Shown piece after piece: positions 51,294-59,050 of a stretch of 64,000 nucleotides of DNA. Within the stretch, counting starts at the first letter, position 1. The number at the start of each line of letters is the position of its first letter. The translations under genes were made by a program, and so were the position numbers. Under the pieces are notes generated by a model. That model worked only from the letters and a program-made list of their open reading frames with translations. It made no database searches and was not told the DNA's origin. This DNA is from Anaerolineae bacterium (GTDB taxonomy: Bacteria; Chloroflexota; Anaerolineae; Aggregatilineales; Phototrophicaceae), in the NCBI GenBank assembly GCA_022823945.1, contig JAJEBK010000050.1:1-64000 (forward strand). The letters are read 5' to 3'.

Positions 51294-52760
51294 CTACTTC
51301 CCTGCTGGTTGGAAGGCGCGGAATTGCGGGGCTTCGCCGGGCACAGGCGAATTGATGAATGCGCCGCGTCTTACCACAGCCTCGCGCCCGCCCAGCGACT
51401 CGATACGCCGCTGCTGATCGGCTTTTGCCCGCGCATCCACCGCTTCGGGATCGACTATCTGCCGCAATCGAGATTGATAATCCGCCAGCAAGCGCTGTGA
51501 CCTGGCGTCTTTGTGATGCGCCAAGTCGTGCAGTTCGAGCGGATCTTCACGCAGGTCGAAAAGCTGTGACGGCGCATCGACATGATAAATCAGCTTGTAG
51601 CGGTGGTCGCGCAGCATATAAAAGGCATTGCGAGAGGCGATGGCATGGTACTCGGCGAAGACCGTTCGGTCATGATCATCTGCGACGGCGATCTCCCACA
51701 GTGAATCGCCAGGCAGGTCGGCATCGTCGGCATGTTTTGGACAGCCCAGCGCCTGCAAAATGCTCGGATGGCAGTCGACCAACGACACAGGCGTATCGAT
51801 CTCTACCCCAACTGGCACATCCGCGCCCGCCATAATCAGCGGCACAGCGCAGGCCTCTTCGTACATGGTGAACTTGCCAAAGAGTCCCCGCGCGCCCAGT
51901 TGCTCGCCATGGTCAGAGGTATAGATGATGCGCGTGCTCTCGCGCAGATTCAGCCCATCCAGCGCCGCCAGCACCGCCCCGATCTGCGCGTCCAGGAAGC
52001 TGCAAATGCCGTAATAGGCGGCGTGCAGGCGGCGGATAGCGGCTTCGTCAAAAGGCGTATCATAGCCAAAATAGCGGCGCATCCAGGCATAGGCGGGGTG
52101 CGACGACCAGTCAGCCTGCGCCCATTGCGGCGGCAGCCTGATGTCTGCGTGGCGATAGCGGGCATAATCCTCCGGCGGCGCCAAAAAAGGCGGGTGTGGC
52201 GTCACGAAAGACAAAAAGAGCGCCCAGGGCTGCTGGTCATCGGCATGCTCGCGCAGCCAGCGGATGGCATTCTCGCTGTTGCGGATGTCGTATTGCTGGT
52301 AGGTGGAATCGCCCGGACCGGCTTCGTCTATGCCAATGCGCGATTCACGGGTCAGCGAGCCATCGCGGATGCCCATGGCCGGATCGCCGATGCCGCCGAC
52401 AACATGCAGCGGCTCGATTTCTCGCGTGAAACCATAATCATCGCCGCCGCGGAAGTGCAGCTTGCCGATCGTATCGATAGTCGTTCCCTTGTCGCGCAGT
52501 CGGTGCATCCAGCTGGGGACGACGCCATCGTAGGGCAAACCGTTATCCCAATTGCCGATTTCGTGCACATAACGCCCGGTAGCCAGTGAAGCGCGCGCCG
52601 GTACACAGATGGCGCAGTTGGTATAGGCGTTGCGAAAGCGCGTACCAGCCGCCGCCAGCGCGTCCAGATTTGGCGTCTGCACCAGCGGATGCCCGGCACA
52701 ACCCATCGCCGCCGCCTGGTGCTGGTCGCTGATGATGAAAAGCAAGTTGGCAGCTTGCAT
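51294..52760 (-). CDS. Type I sulfatase
   Basis: A 488-residue sulfatase. The N terminus NLLFIISDQHQAAAMGCAGH carries metal ligands, and the formylglycine motif is C52-V-P-A-R56 in NCAICVPARASLATGRY. DTIGKLHFRGGDDYGF and YTSDHGEQLGARGLFGKF supply the substrate Lys/His and metal-binding residues. This branch includes choline-sulfatase-like and exo-acting carbohydrate sulfatases. No signal peptide is seen. It is divergent from an Ldh-family gene at 52816. Together with the two GH29 genes downstream it suggests processing of sulfated fucose-containing glycans. Confidence 0.94.
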   Translation of the reverse strand: MQAANLLFIISDQHQAAAMGCAGHPLVQTPNLDALAAAGTRFRNAYTNCAICVPARASLATGRYVHEIGNWDNGLPYDGVVPSWMHRLRDKGTTIDTIGKLHFRGGDDYGFTREIEPLHVVGGIGDPAMGIRDGSLTRESRIGIDEAGPGDSTYQQYDIRNSENAIRWLREHADDQQPWALFLSFVTPHPPFLAPPEDYARYRHADIRLPPQWAQADWSSHPAYAWMRRYFGYDTPFDEAAIRRLHAAYYGICSFLDAQIGAVLAALDGLNLRESTRIIYTSDHGEQLGARGLFGKFTMYEEACAVPLIMAGADVPVGVEIDTPVSLVDCHPSILQALGCPKHADDADLPGDSLWEIAVADDHDRTVFAEYHAIASRNAFYMLRDHRYKLIYHVDAPSQLFDLREDPLELHDLAHHKDARSQRLLADYQSRLRQIVDPEAVDARAKADQQRRIESLGGREAVVRRGAFINSPVPGEAPQFRAFQPAGK

Positions 52761-52782
52761 GCGCGCTCCCCGATGCTATGGT

Positions 52783-52788
52783 TACAAT
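52783..52788 (+). promoter_or_regulatory. Candidate -10 box of Ldh copy 2
   Basis: TGGT followed by TACAAT lies 27 bases before the ATG at 52816, matching the recurring motif. Confidence 0.4.
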
Positions 52789-52815
52789 CCCACCAATTCT
52801 ACACAAGGGATTGCC

Positions 52816-53847
52816 ATGCCGCACACGATTCACGCCGAGCCACTGAGGAGCCTGTGTCGCGACATCTTCGCCGCGGCTGGAACGCCCGACGATATCGCCG
52901 CCATCGTCGCCGAGTCGCTGGTGATGACCAACCTGTTTGGACACGACTCGCATGGCGTGCTGCGCGTGAAGCAGTACATCACGATGATCCGCGCTGGCAT
53001 GATCCAGCCCGAGCAGCGACCGCAAGTGACAAAAAGTTTCGGCGCGACAGCCATGGTGAGCGGCGGTTATGGTTTTGGGCAGATGGGCGCGAGGTTCGCG
53101 GCTGATTTGGCGCGGAAGCTGGGCGCGGAATATGGCATCGCGGCGGTGTCGCTGGGCCAGACGACGCATATCGGTCGGCTGGGCGAATACACGGCGCATA
53201 TCGCAGCGGGCGGCTTGATCGGCATTGGATTCACCAGCGGCACCATGTTCAAGGGTTGGGTTACGCCTTATGGCGGGCGCGAGCGCGTCTTCGGCACGAA
53301 TCCGCTGTCCTTCGCTGTGCCCGGCCCCGGCGACGAGACGCTGCTGCTGGACTTCGCGACAGCCGGCGTGGCGCATGGCAAGCTTGTGCTGGCGCGCGCC
53401 AAAGGCACACCAGCCCCCAGCGGCATGATGCTGGATCGGCACGGCAATCCGACCACCGATGCGCAACTGCTGGACGAAGGCGCTGTGCTGCTGCCCATGG
53501 GGCTGCACAAAGGCTCGGGCTTGGCGATGATGATGGAATTGATCCCGACCCTGCTGGCGGGACATCGTCCCATCAGCGCGCCCGATTTTTCTTTTGGCAA
53601 TCCCACACTGCTGCTGGCTTTGTCGCCGCAAGCCTTTGACGACAGCACAGATTTTGCAGCGCAGGTCGCTGCGCTAAAGCGGCGCGTCAAAGCGGTGCAG
53701 CCGGCCACCGGTTTTGACGAAGTGCTGCTGCCTGGCGAACCCGAAGCGCGGTCGCATGCGCAGCGCGTCCAGGCCGGCATTCCCCTGCCCGATGCGGTAT
53801 GGGCAGATCTGCGCGAACTGGCGGAGGAGATGGGCATATCTCGCTGA
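52816..53847 (+). CDS. Ldh/YlbC-family NAD(P)-dependent dehydrogenase (copy 2)
   Basis: A 343-residue PF02615 enzyme of the same length as the copy at 21281. Hallmarks are NLFGHDSHGVLRVKQYI, GIAAVSLGQTTHIGRLGEYT, RVFGTNPLSFAVPGPG, LLDFATAGVAHGKLVLARAK and GLHKGSGLAMMMELIP. It differs enough from copy 1 to suggest a different 2-oxo or 2-hydroxy acid substrate. In fucose catabolism several keto-acid dehydrogenases act late in the route, so a role there is possible but unproven. Two types of intergenic repeat and the fucosidase gene follow. Confidence 0.92.
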   Translation: MPHTIHAEPLRSLCRDIFAAAGTPDDIAAIVAESLVMTNLFGHDSHGVLRVKQYITMIRAGMIQPEQRPQVTKSFGATAMVSGGYGFGQMGARFAADLARKLGAEYGIAAVSLGQTTHIGRLGEYTAHIAAGGLIGIGFTSGTMFKGWVTPYGGRERVFGTNPLSFAVPGPGDETLLLDFATAGVAHGKLVLARAKGTPAPSGMMLDRHGNPTTDAQLLDEGAVLLPMGLHKGSGLAMMMELIPTLLAGHRPISAPDFSFGNPTLLLALSPQAFDDSTDFAAQVAALKRRVKAVQPATGFDEVLLPGEPEARSHAQRVQAGIPLPDAVWADLRELAEEMGISR

Positions 53848-53863
53848 CATCCCTGTAATATCA

Positions 53864-53893
53864 CCTCTCTGCGCCTCTGTGCCTTCTGTGTTT
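53864..53893. repeat. CTCTGTG-type dispersed repeat
   Basis: CCTCTCTGCGCCTCTGTGCC followed by TTCTGTGTTT is a run of near-direct CTCTGTG units of the kind often found between genes in unrelated bacteria. It lies between the Ldh stop and the next palindromic repeat. Confidence 0.5.
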
Positions 53894-53897
53894 CAAA

Positions 53898-53930
53898 CCT
53901 CCCCCCGACTCGACGGGGGGACCGAGGGGG
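53898..53930. repeat. GC-rich palindromic repeat, second-arm type
   Basis: CCTCCCCCCGACTCGACGGG followed by GGGACCGAGGGGG matches the right arms of the composite elements, without a left arm. It ends 10 bases before the TACAAT promoter hexamer of the fucosidase gene. Confidence 0.6.
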
Positions 53931-53940
53931 TAAAATCCGC

Positions 53941-53946
53941 TACAAT
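53941..53946 (+). promoter_or_regulatory. Candidate -10 box of the GH29 gene
   Basis: CCGC followed by TACAAT lies 34 bases before the ATG at 53981, another instance of the GCTACAAT motif. Confidence 0.4.
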
Positions 53947-53980
53947 CACCGCTCATACCCATCCGCTAGGAGACGCCACC

Positions 53981-55225
53981 ATGCTCAATCCCAAACCCAC
54001 CAAAGGCAAAACCGACTGGTTTGTGCGCGACCGTTTCGGCATGTTCATCCACTGGGGACTTTATGCCATGCCCGCCCGGCATGAGTGGGTGAAACAGCGC
54101 GAAGAGATGACCGATGAGCAGTACGAACCCTTTTTTCGCCGCTTCAATCCGCGCCGCTTTGATCCTGAACATTGGGCAGACCTGGCAGCCGCCGCCGGCA
54201 TGAAATACATGGTCATCACCTCCAAGCATCACGATGGCTTCTGCCTTTGGGATACGCAGCACACCGATTACAAAGCCACCAACACACCCTGGGGAAAGGA
54301 TCTGCTGAAGGCAGTGGTCGAGGCATTTCGCAGCCGAGGCATAAAGGTCGGTTTCTATTATTCGCTGATCGACTGGCATCACCCCGATTTCACAATCGAC
54401 CGCATTCACGCCCTGCGCAACCACCCACAGCGCGAGCAACTCAATGTAGGCCGCGATATGAGCCGTTACCGCGCCTACATGAAGAAGCAAGTGCGCGAGC
54501 TGCTGAGCAACTTCGGCAAGATCGACATCATCTGGTACGATTTTTCCTATCCGGGTGCCGACGGCAAGGGGCGCGACGACTGGGACAGCGCGGGCTTGGA
54601 AGCGCTAAGCCGCAGCCTGCAGCCCGATATCATCATCAACAATCGCCTGGATTTGCCCAGCGCCGCCGATATCTATACGCCAGAACAAGTGCAGCCGCGC
54701 GGCTGGGTGCATGTCGATGGCGAGCCAGTTGTCTGGGAGACCTGCCAGACTTTCAGTGGCAGCTGGGGCTATCACCGCGATGAAGCCACCTGGAAGAGCC
54801 CGGGGCAACTCATCCGCATGCTGGTCAACACAGTGGCAACTGGCGGCAACCTGCTGATGAATGTGGGACCGACCGCCATGGGCGAACTGGATGCGCGCGC
54901 CGAAGCCGCGTTGCGCGTCTATGAAAACTGGATGAACGGACATAGCGAAGCCATCTATGGCTGCACAGCCAGCGCCTTGCCGGCCCCCGCAGACTGCCGC
55001 CTGACGCAGAATGAGAATGGAGATGCGCTCTACTGCCACATCTTCGCTTATCCTTTCAAGCACCTGTATATGGATGGCATCGGCGACCGCATCGAATACG
55101 CAGAATTCTTGCATGATGGCAGCCAGATTCATTTCAGTGTGGACGAAAGCAAAGTTGCGCGCCTGGAATTGCCGGTCGTGCAGCCGCCGGTGGAAGTGCC
55201 GGTGGTCAAGCTGCATTTGCGCTGA
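53981..55225 (+). CDS. GH29 alpha-L-fucosidase
   Basis: A 414-residue family 29 glycosidase, starting at an ATG with TAGGAGA upstream. Conserved segments are DRFGMFIHWGLYAMPARHEW, GMKYMVITSKHHDGFCLWDT, VGFYYSLIDWHHPDF, and DIIWYDFSYP, where the Asp is the expected nucleophile. WETCQTFSGSWGYHRDE, then LIRMLVNTVATGGNLLMNVG, completes the barrel. The C-terminal domain is a short beta sandwich. It releases terminal alpha-L-fucose. No signal peptide is seen, so it may act on imported oligosaccharides from the ABC importer nearby. Confidence 0.95.
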   Translation: MLNPKPTKGKTDWFVRDRFGMFIHWGLYAMPARHEWVKQREEMTDEQYEPFFRRFNPRRFDPEHWADLAAAAGMKYMVITSKHHDGFCLWDTQHTDYKATNTPWGKDLLKAVVEAFRSRGIKVGFYYSLIDWHHPDFTIDRIHALRNHPQREQLNVGRDMSRYRAYMKKQVRELLSNFGKIDIIWYDFSYPGADGKGRDDWDSAGLEALSRSLQPDIIINNRLDLPSAADIYTPEQVQPRGWVHVDGEPVVWETCQTFSGSWGYHRDEATWKSPGQLIRMLVNTVATGGNLLMNVGPTAMGELDARAEAALRVYENWMNGHSEAIYGCTASALPAPADCRLTQNENGDALYCHIFAYPFKHLYMDGIGDRIEYAEFLHDGSQIHFSVDESKVARLELPVVQPPVEVPVVKLHLR

Positions 55226-55387
55226 TACCCCACCCCCCAACCCCCTCCCCGAAGCATCAGGGAGGGGGAGCCATTCAGAGTAGATGAAATCTGATGCTCG
55301 ATTTCTTGCAGATTAGCAATAAACGCACAGGATTCTCGACGAGTCTCCCTTCTCTATTGATATGGGGAAGGGCCGGGGATGGGGTAG
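55226..55387. repeat. Composite palindromic element 2 with CTACCCC-like termini
   Basis: It starts TACCCC directly at the fucosidase stop and ends GGGGTAG at 55387. The left arm is CCCCCTCCCCGAAGCATCAG then GGAGGGGG; the right arm is TCCCTTCTCTATTGATATGG then GGAAGG and a second G-run. It fills most of the 214 bases between two convergent genes. GAAGCATCA and ATTGATATGGGG are identical to element 1. Confidence 0.7.
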
Positions 55388-55439
55388 AAAAAACTGTCCT
55401 ATCCTCAGCCCAAAATGAGGGAGGGGCTGGGTGATCAGC

Positions 55440-57116
55440 TTACCCGCCGTATTGCACTTCCAAGAACCGATTCGCCGCCACATTGCGCAGCTCGTCTTCA
55501 ACGCCGCTGGACCAGCGAATGCGCAGTCTATCGACGCCCGCAGCCCCCAAGCCAAAATGCAGCGCCATGTCGTTGCCCGCGCCCAGGCTGGAGCCAGCTT
55601 TGACTTCCTGCATCAGCACGCGTCCATCGGTCGTCGTGAGATAGACGCGGCTGCCGATGGCATCACGGTTGATGTCGCCGCCGCCCTGCAAGCGCACATT
55701 CAGCCAATTGTGGCTGCTGGTGGCCGCGCCGGTGTTGCGATATAGCGCATAGCCCTCGTTCCAATTGCCAAGCACAAAGTCCAGCCAGCCATCGCGATCA
55801 TAATCAGCATAAGCCAGCCCCATGCTGGGTTTCAGGTCGTTCAGCCAGCTGGCGGGCGTCACATCGGCGAAGCTGCCATCGCCGCGGTTCTCGAAGAGGA
55901 AGTCGCGATATTCGAACATCATGCCTTCGGGACCGCTGAAGATATCGAATTGGATGAATTCGGTGGCGGTCAGGAACAAATCGAGCCAGCTGTCGTTGTT
56001 GTAATCAAAGAAGATGGTGCCCCAGCCCACGGCGCTGCTGGGACCAACGACGACGCCAGCGGCATCGGCCACATCGTCAAAAGTGCCATCGCCTTGGTTC
56101 TGCAGCAGCACCATGCCATTGACCATGTCGCTGAAGTAGAAATCCAGGTCGAGGTCGTTGTCATAATCGCCGACCGCCAGCCCCATGCCATGGATGAAAG
56201 TGCGCGCGCCGGCCGCAATGGAAACTTCACTGAAGCACCAGCCGCCGCAGCCCGCGCCATCGTTGCGCCACAAGATATTGCCCAGCATGTTCTTGAACTG
56301 ATCGTTGACGACATAGATATCGGCATCGCCATCGTTGTCATAATCGGTGAAGCTGGCGCTGAAGCCAGCCCCGAGCAACAAGTCGTATTCCAGCAGGTGC
56401 GTCACATCGGCGAATGTGCCATCGCCACGATTGTGATACAAGGTGTCGCGAGCCGCATCGTGCTCGCGGGTGATGTTGGGGTCGCCACATTCCGGGAAGC
56501 ACGACCAGTTCACCACATACAAATCGAGGTAGCTGTCGCCGTCATAGTCGCCCCAGGTGGCGGTTGTGCCTTTGCCGCGGTCGCCGACGCCCGCCTGCGC
56601 CGTCACATCGCGGAAACCAGCGCCATTTTCATTATGAAAGAGCGTGTTCGCGCCGTGATTCAACACATACAGATCGAGCCAGCCATCGTTGTCATAATCC
56701 ACCCAGACTGCGCCGCCACTCAGCGCAGCCTCCAACGCGACCTGCGGTGCCAGCGAAGAGACAACGAACCGGCCATCGCCCGTGCTGCGATACAAGATAT
56801 TGGCAGCCTGGTTGCCCGTCACATACAGATCGAGCCAGCCGTCACGATTGTAGTCGCCCCAGGCTTGCCCGATGCCCAGATAGCCTGCGGCGAAGTCGTC
56901 TTCAAAGAGTTCCCAGTCGCCGCGGTGGGTGGCGTGGATGCCGGCCGCCTCGCTGACATCAACGAAAGGCTCCAAGGGACCGATGGCGAGGATGGCGATC
57001 GAGCAGATGACAAGCAGGCCGAGGCGGAAGGCTACCCCACCCCCGGCCCCTCCCCGACGAGTCGGAGTGGGGAGATTTAGGACCTGTCTCCCAACTTGGT
57101 TACGGAATTCGGGCAC
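55440..57116 (-). CDS. FG-GAP/VCBS repeat protein with C-terminal ASPIC/UnbV domain (CRTAC1-like)
   Basis: About 558 residues from a GTG at 57116, which has GGGGGAGG six bases upstream; a TTG at 57161 is the alternative. At least seven calcium-binding FG-GAP repeats of type DYDNDGWLDLYVLN (DYNRDGWLDLYV, DYDGDSYLDLYV, DYDNDGDADIYV, DYDRDGWLDFVL) form a propeller, and the end (GSRVYLTTTDGRVLMQEVKA, LHFGLGAAGVDRLRIRWSSG) is an ASPIC/UnbV domain. A transmembrane or signal helix (LGLLVICSIAILAIG) follows about 30 residues encoded by repeat element 3. It is probably surface-exposed; function unknown. Confidence 0.88.
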   Translation of the reverse strand: MPEFRNQVGRQVLNLPTPTRRGGAGGGVAFRLGLLVICSIAILAIGPLEPFVDVSEAAGIHATHRGDWELFEDDFAAGYLGIGQAWGDYNRDGWLDLYVTGNQAANILYRSTGDGRFVVSSLAPQVALEAALSGGAVWVDYDNDGWLDLYVLNHGANTLFHNENGAGFRDVTAQAGVGDRGKGTTATWGDYDGDSYLDLYVVNWSCFPECGDPNITREHDAARDTLYHNRGDGTFADVTHLLEYDLLLGAGFSASFTDYDNDGDADIYVVNDQFKNMLGNILWRNDGAGCGGWCFSEVSIAAGARTFIHGMGLAVGDYDNDLDLDFYFSDMVNGMVLLQNQGDGTFDDVADAAGVVVGPSSAVGWGTIFFDYNNDSWLDLFLTATEFIQFDIFSGPEGMMFEYRDFLFENRGDGSFADVTPASWLNDLKPSMGLAYADYDRDGWLDFVLGNWNEGYALYRNTGAATSSHNWLNVRLQGGGDINRDAIGSRVYLTTTDGRVLMQEVKAGSSLGAGNDMALHFGLGAAGVDRLRIRWSSGVEDELRNVAANRFLEVQYGG

Positions 57117-57158
57117 GGTTTGCCTCCCCCTGACTTGTCGGGGGGACTGAGGGGGGTT
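57032..57158. repeat. Composite palindromic element 3, partly coding
   Basis: The left arm starts CTACCCC (57032), with CCCCTCCCCGACGAGTCGGA then GTGGGG; the right arm is CCTCCCCCTGACTTGTCGGG then GGGACTGAGGGGGG. The right terminus is degenerate (GGGGTTC). On the minus strand it supplies GGGGGAGG before the GTG start and about 30 N-terminal codons of the FG-GAP gene. Confidence 0.65.
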
Positions 57159-57164
57159 CAATCT

Positions 57165-58055
57165 CTAGCGCTTGACGCCCGAGGTCGCGATGCCTTCGAC
57201 AAAGTAGCGCTGCCCGAAGATGAAAATCAGCAGCACCGGAATGACGGCGATAGTGGCGACAGCCATCATCAGATGCCATTCGGTGTTGCCATAAGCGCCT
57301 TGATATTGCACCAGGCAGACGGGCAAAGTCTGCACATCGGGCGTGCGCAGGTAGAGCAAGGGACCGAAAAAGTTGTTCCAGTTGCCGATGAAAGCGAAGA
57401 TAGCCAGGGTGGCCAGCGCCGGTTTGGACAGCGGGATGAAGATTTGCAGCAAGATGCGCGCATGGCCGGCACCATCGATCTTGGCGGCGTCAACCAGCTC
57501 TTCTGGGATTGTCATGAAGAACTGGCGCAGCAGGAAGATGAAGAAAGCCCAGCCGAACCAGGCCGGCACCATCAACGGCAGGTGCGTATCGAGCCAGCCG
57601 AAGCGACTGAACAGCACATACTGCGGCACCACCAGCGCCTCGTTGGGCAGCAGCATGGTCGCCAGGACGATGGCGAACCAGAAATTCTTGCCACGCGCCT
57701 TCAAGCGGGCGAAAGCATAAGCCGCCAAAGTGCAAGAGACGAGGTTGCCGATGATATTGTTGACGGTGATTTTCAGCGAATTCCAGGTACAGGTGGTGAA
57801 GTCGACATAGCCATAGCCATACCAGCCATCGGGGAAATTCTGCCATTGCAGCGTCTCGGGGATGAGCCGCGGCGGGAAGGCAAATACCTGGTTCAGCGGC
57901 TTGAGCGCAGTCGACACCATGACGATAAAGGGCATGACAAAAATGATGCCAATGGGGACCAGCAAGGCGAATGTGAGGATGATGCCGATAGCGCGGCGTC
58001 CCTTTATGGTATTGCGCCAGGCATAGCCTTTTTTGCGCTGCTTTGCTTTCGTCAT
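57165..58055 (-). CDS. Sugar ABC importer permease, MalG type
   Basis: A 296-residue inner-membrane permease with six predicted helices and the EAA-loop segment LVDAAKIDGAGHARILLQIF then IPLSKPAL near residues 190-215, the contact site for the ATPase. FAFPPRLIPETLQWQNFPDG lies in the periplasmic loop usual for MalG/LacG-like proteins. It follows the MalF-type gene by 5 bases. It is the third gene of the importer operon; no ATPase gene is nearby, so a shared MsmK-like ATPase probably energises it. Confidence 0.94.
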   Translation of the reverse strand: MTKAKQRKKGYAWRNTIKGRRAIGIILTFALLVPIGIIFVMPFIVMVSTALKPLNQVFAFPPRLIPETLQWQNFPDGWYGYGYVDFTTCTWNSLKITVNNIIGNLVSCTLAAYAFARLKARGKNFWFAIVLATMLLPNEALVVPQYVLFSRFGWLDTHLPLMVPAWFGWAFFIFLLRQFFMTIPEELVDAAKIDGAGHARILLQIFIPLSKPALATLAIFAFIGNWNNFFGPLLYLRTPDVQTLPVCLVQYQGAYGNTEWHLMMAVATIAVIPVLLIFIFGQRYFVEGIATSGVKR

Positions 58056-58060
58056 CTAGC

Positions 58061-58966
58061 CTATACCTCGTAGAAGACCCAGCGCCTGCCCAGCCGGAAT
58101 TGCAGCCCAGTCAGCGCCATGAGAATGACAAACATGATCCAGGCGACGGCGGCGGCGACGCCCAACTGCAAGAAGATGAAGGCGTTCTCCCAAAGATACC
58201 AGATCAACACATTGCTCGATTCGCCCGGTCCGCCTTCTGTCATCACGCGGATTTCTGTGAAGTTTTGGAAAGAGCTCACCACCGAGATGATGATGACGAA
58301 GAAAAGCACCGGCGACAGCATGGGCAGGGTCACATTGCGGAACTTTGCCCAGTTGCCGGCACCATCAATTTCAGCCGACTCGTACAGCTCTTTGGGCACG
58401 CCCTGCAAACCCGCCAACAAGATGATCATGTTGGGTCCGACTTGGAACAGGCTCATCAAAATGAGCGATGGCTTGACCCAGGTCGAACTGTAGATCCAGG
58501 GCGGACCGGTGATGCCGATCTGCTTCAACGAATAATTCAGGATGCCTAGGCGAGGGTTAAATATCCATATCCACACCAGCGCCACCGCCACGCCCGCCGT
58601 CACTGTGGGCAGATAATATACGGCGCGGAAGAAGGGAATGCCTGGCACTTTCTGGTTCAACAGAATCGCCAGCAATAGCGCAAAGGCGGTGCCAAACACA
58701 ACCCGGCCGACGACAATGTAGAGCGTGTTGCCGACTGAAGTCCAGAAAATCGGGTCTGCAGCCAGAGTCGCATAATTGTCCAAGCCGATGAATTGCAGGT
58801 TGTCCAGCGAGATGCGCCAATCGGTGAAGCTCAATCCCAGCATGCCCAAGACCGGACCGGCATTGAAGACGACCAGGCCGATCAGCCAAGGCAAGATGAA
58901 CAGATAGAAGATGCGCTCTTCACGGCGGGCGCTGGGAGAGATAGGACGCAGGAAACGTCGAAACAT
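58061..58966 (-). CDS. Sugar ABC importer permease, MalF type
   Basis: About 301 residues from the ATG at 58966 (a TTG lies just before it). Six helices are visible, beginning IFYLFILPWLIGLVVFNAGP, with the EAA loop ELYESAEIDGAGNWAKFRNV then TLPMLSPV. It pairs with the MalG-type permease downstream to form the translocation pore. The solute-binding protein gene lies 84 bases upstream. The pair belongs to the carbohydrate uptake class 1 family. Confidence 0.94.
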   Translation of the reverse strand: MFRRFLRPISPSARREERIFYLFILPWLIGLVVFNAGPVLGMLGLSFTDWRISLDNLQFIGLDNYATLAADPIFWTSVGNTLYIVVGRVVFGTAFALLLAILLNQKVPGIPFFRAVYYLPTVTAGVAVALVWIWIFNPRLGILNYSLKQIGITGPPWIYSSTWVKPSLILMSLFQVGPNMIILLAGLQGVPKELYESAEIDGAGNWAKFRNVTLPMLSPVLFFVIIISVVSSFQNFTEIRVMTEGGPGESSNVLIWYLWENAFIFLQLGVAAAVAWIMFVILMALTGLQFRLGRRWVFYEV

Positions 58967-59050
58967 CAATCACACTCACTCGCTGTGCTTACAGAATTGA
59001 GGGAGACCAAAAGGCGATCTCCCTCAGTTGCATACAGAGTTGAATCTGAA

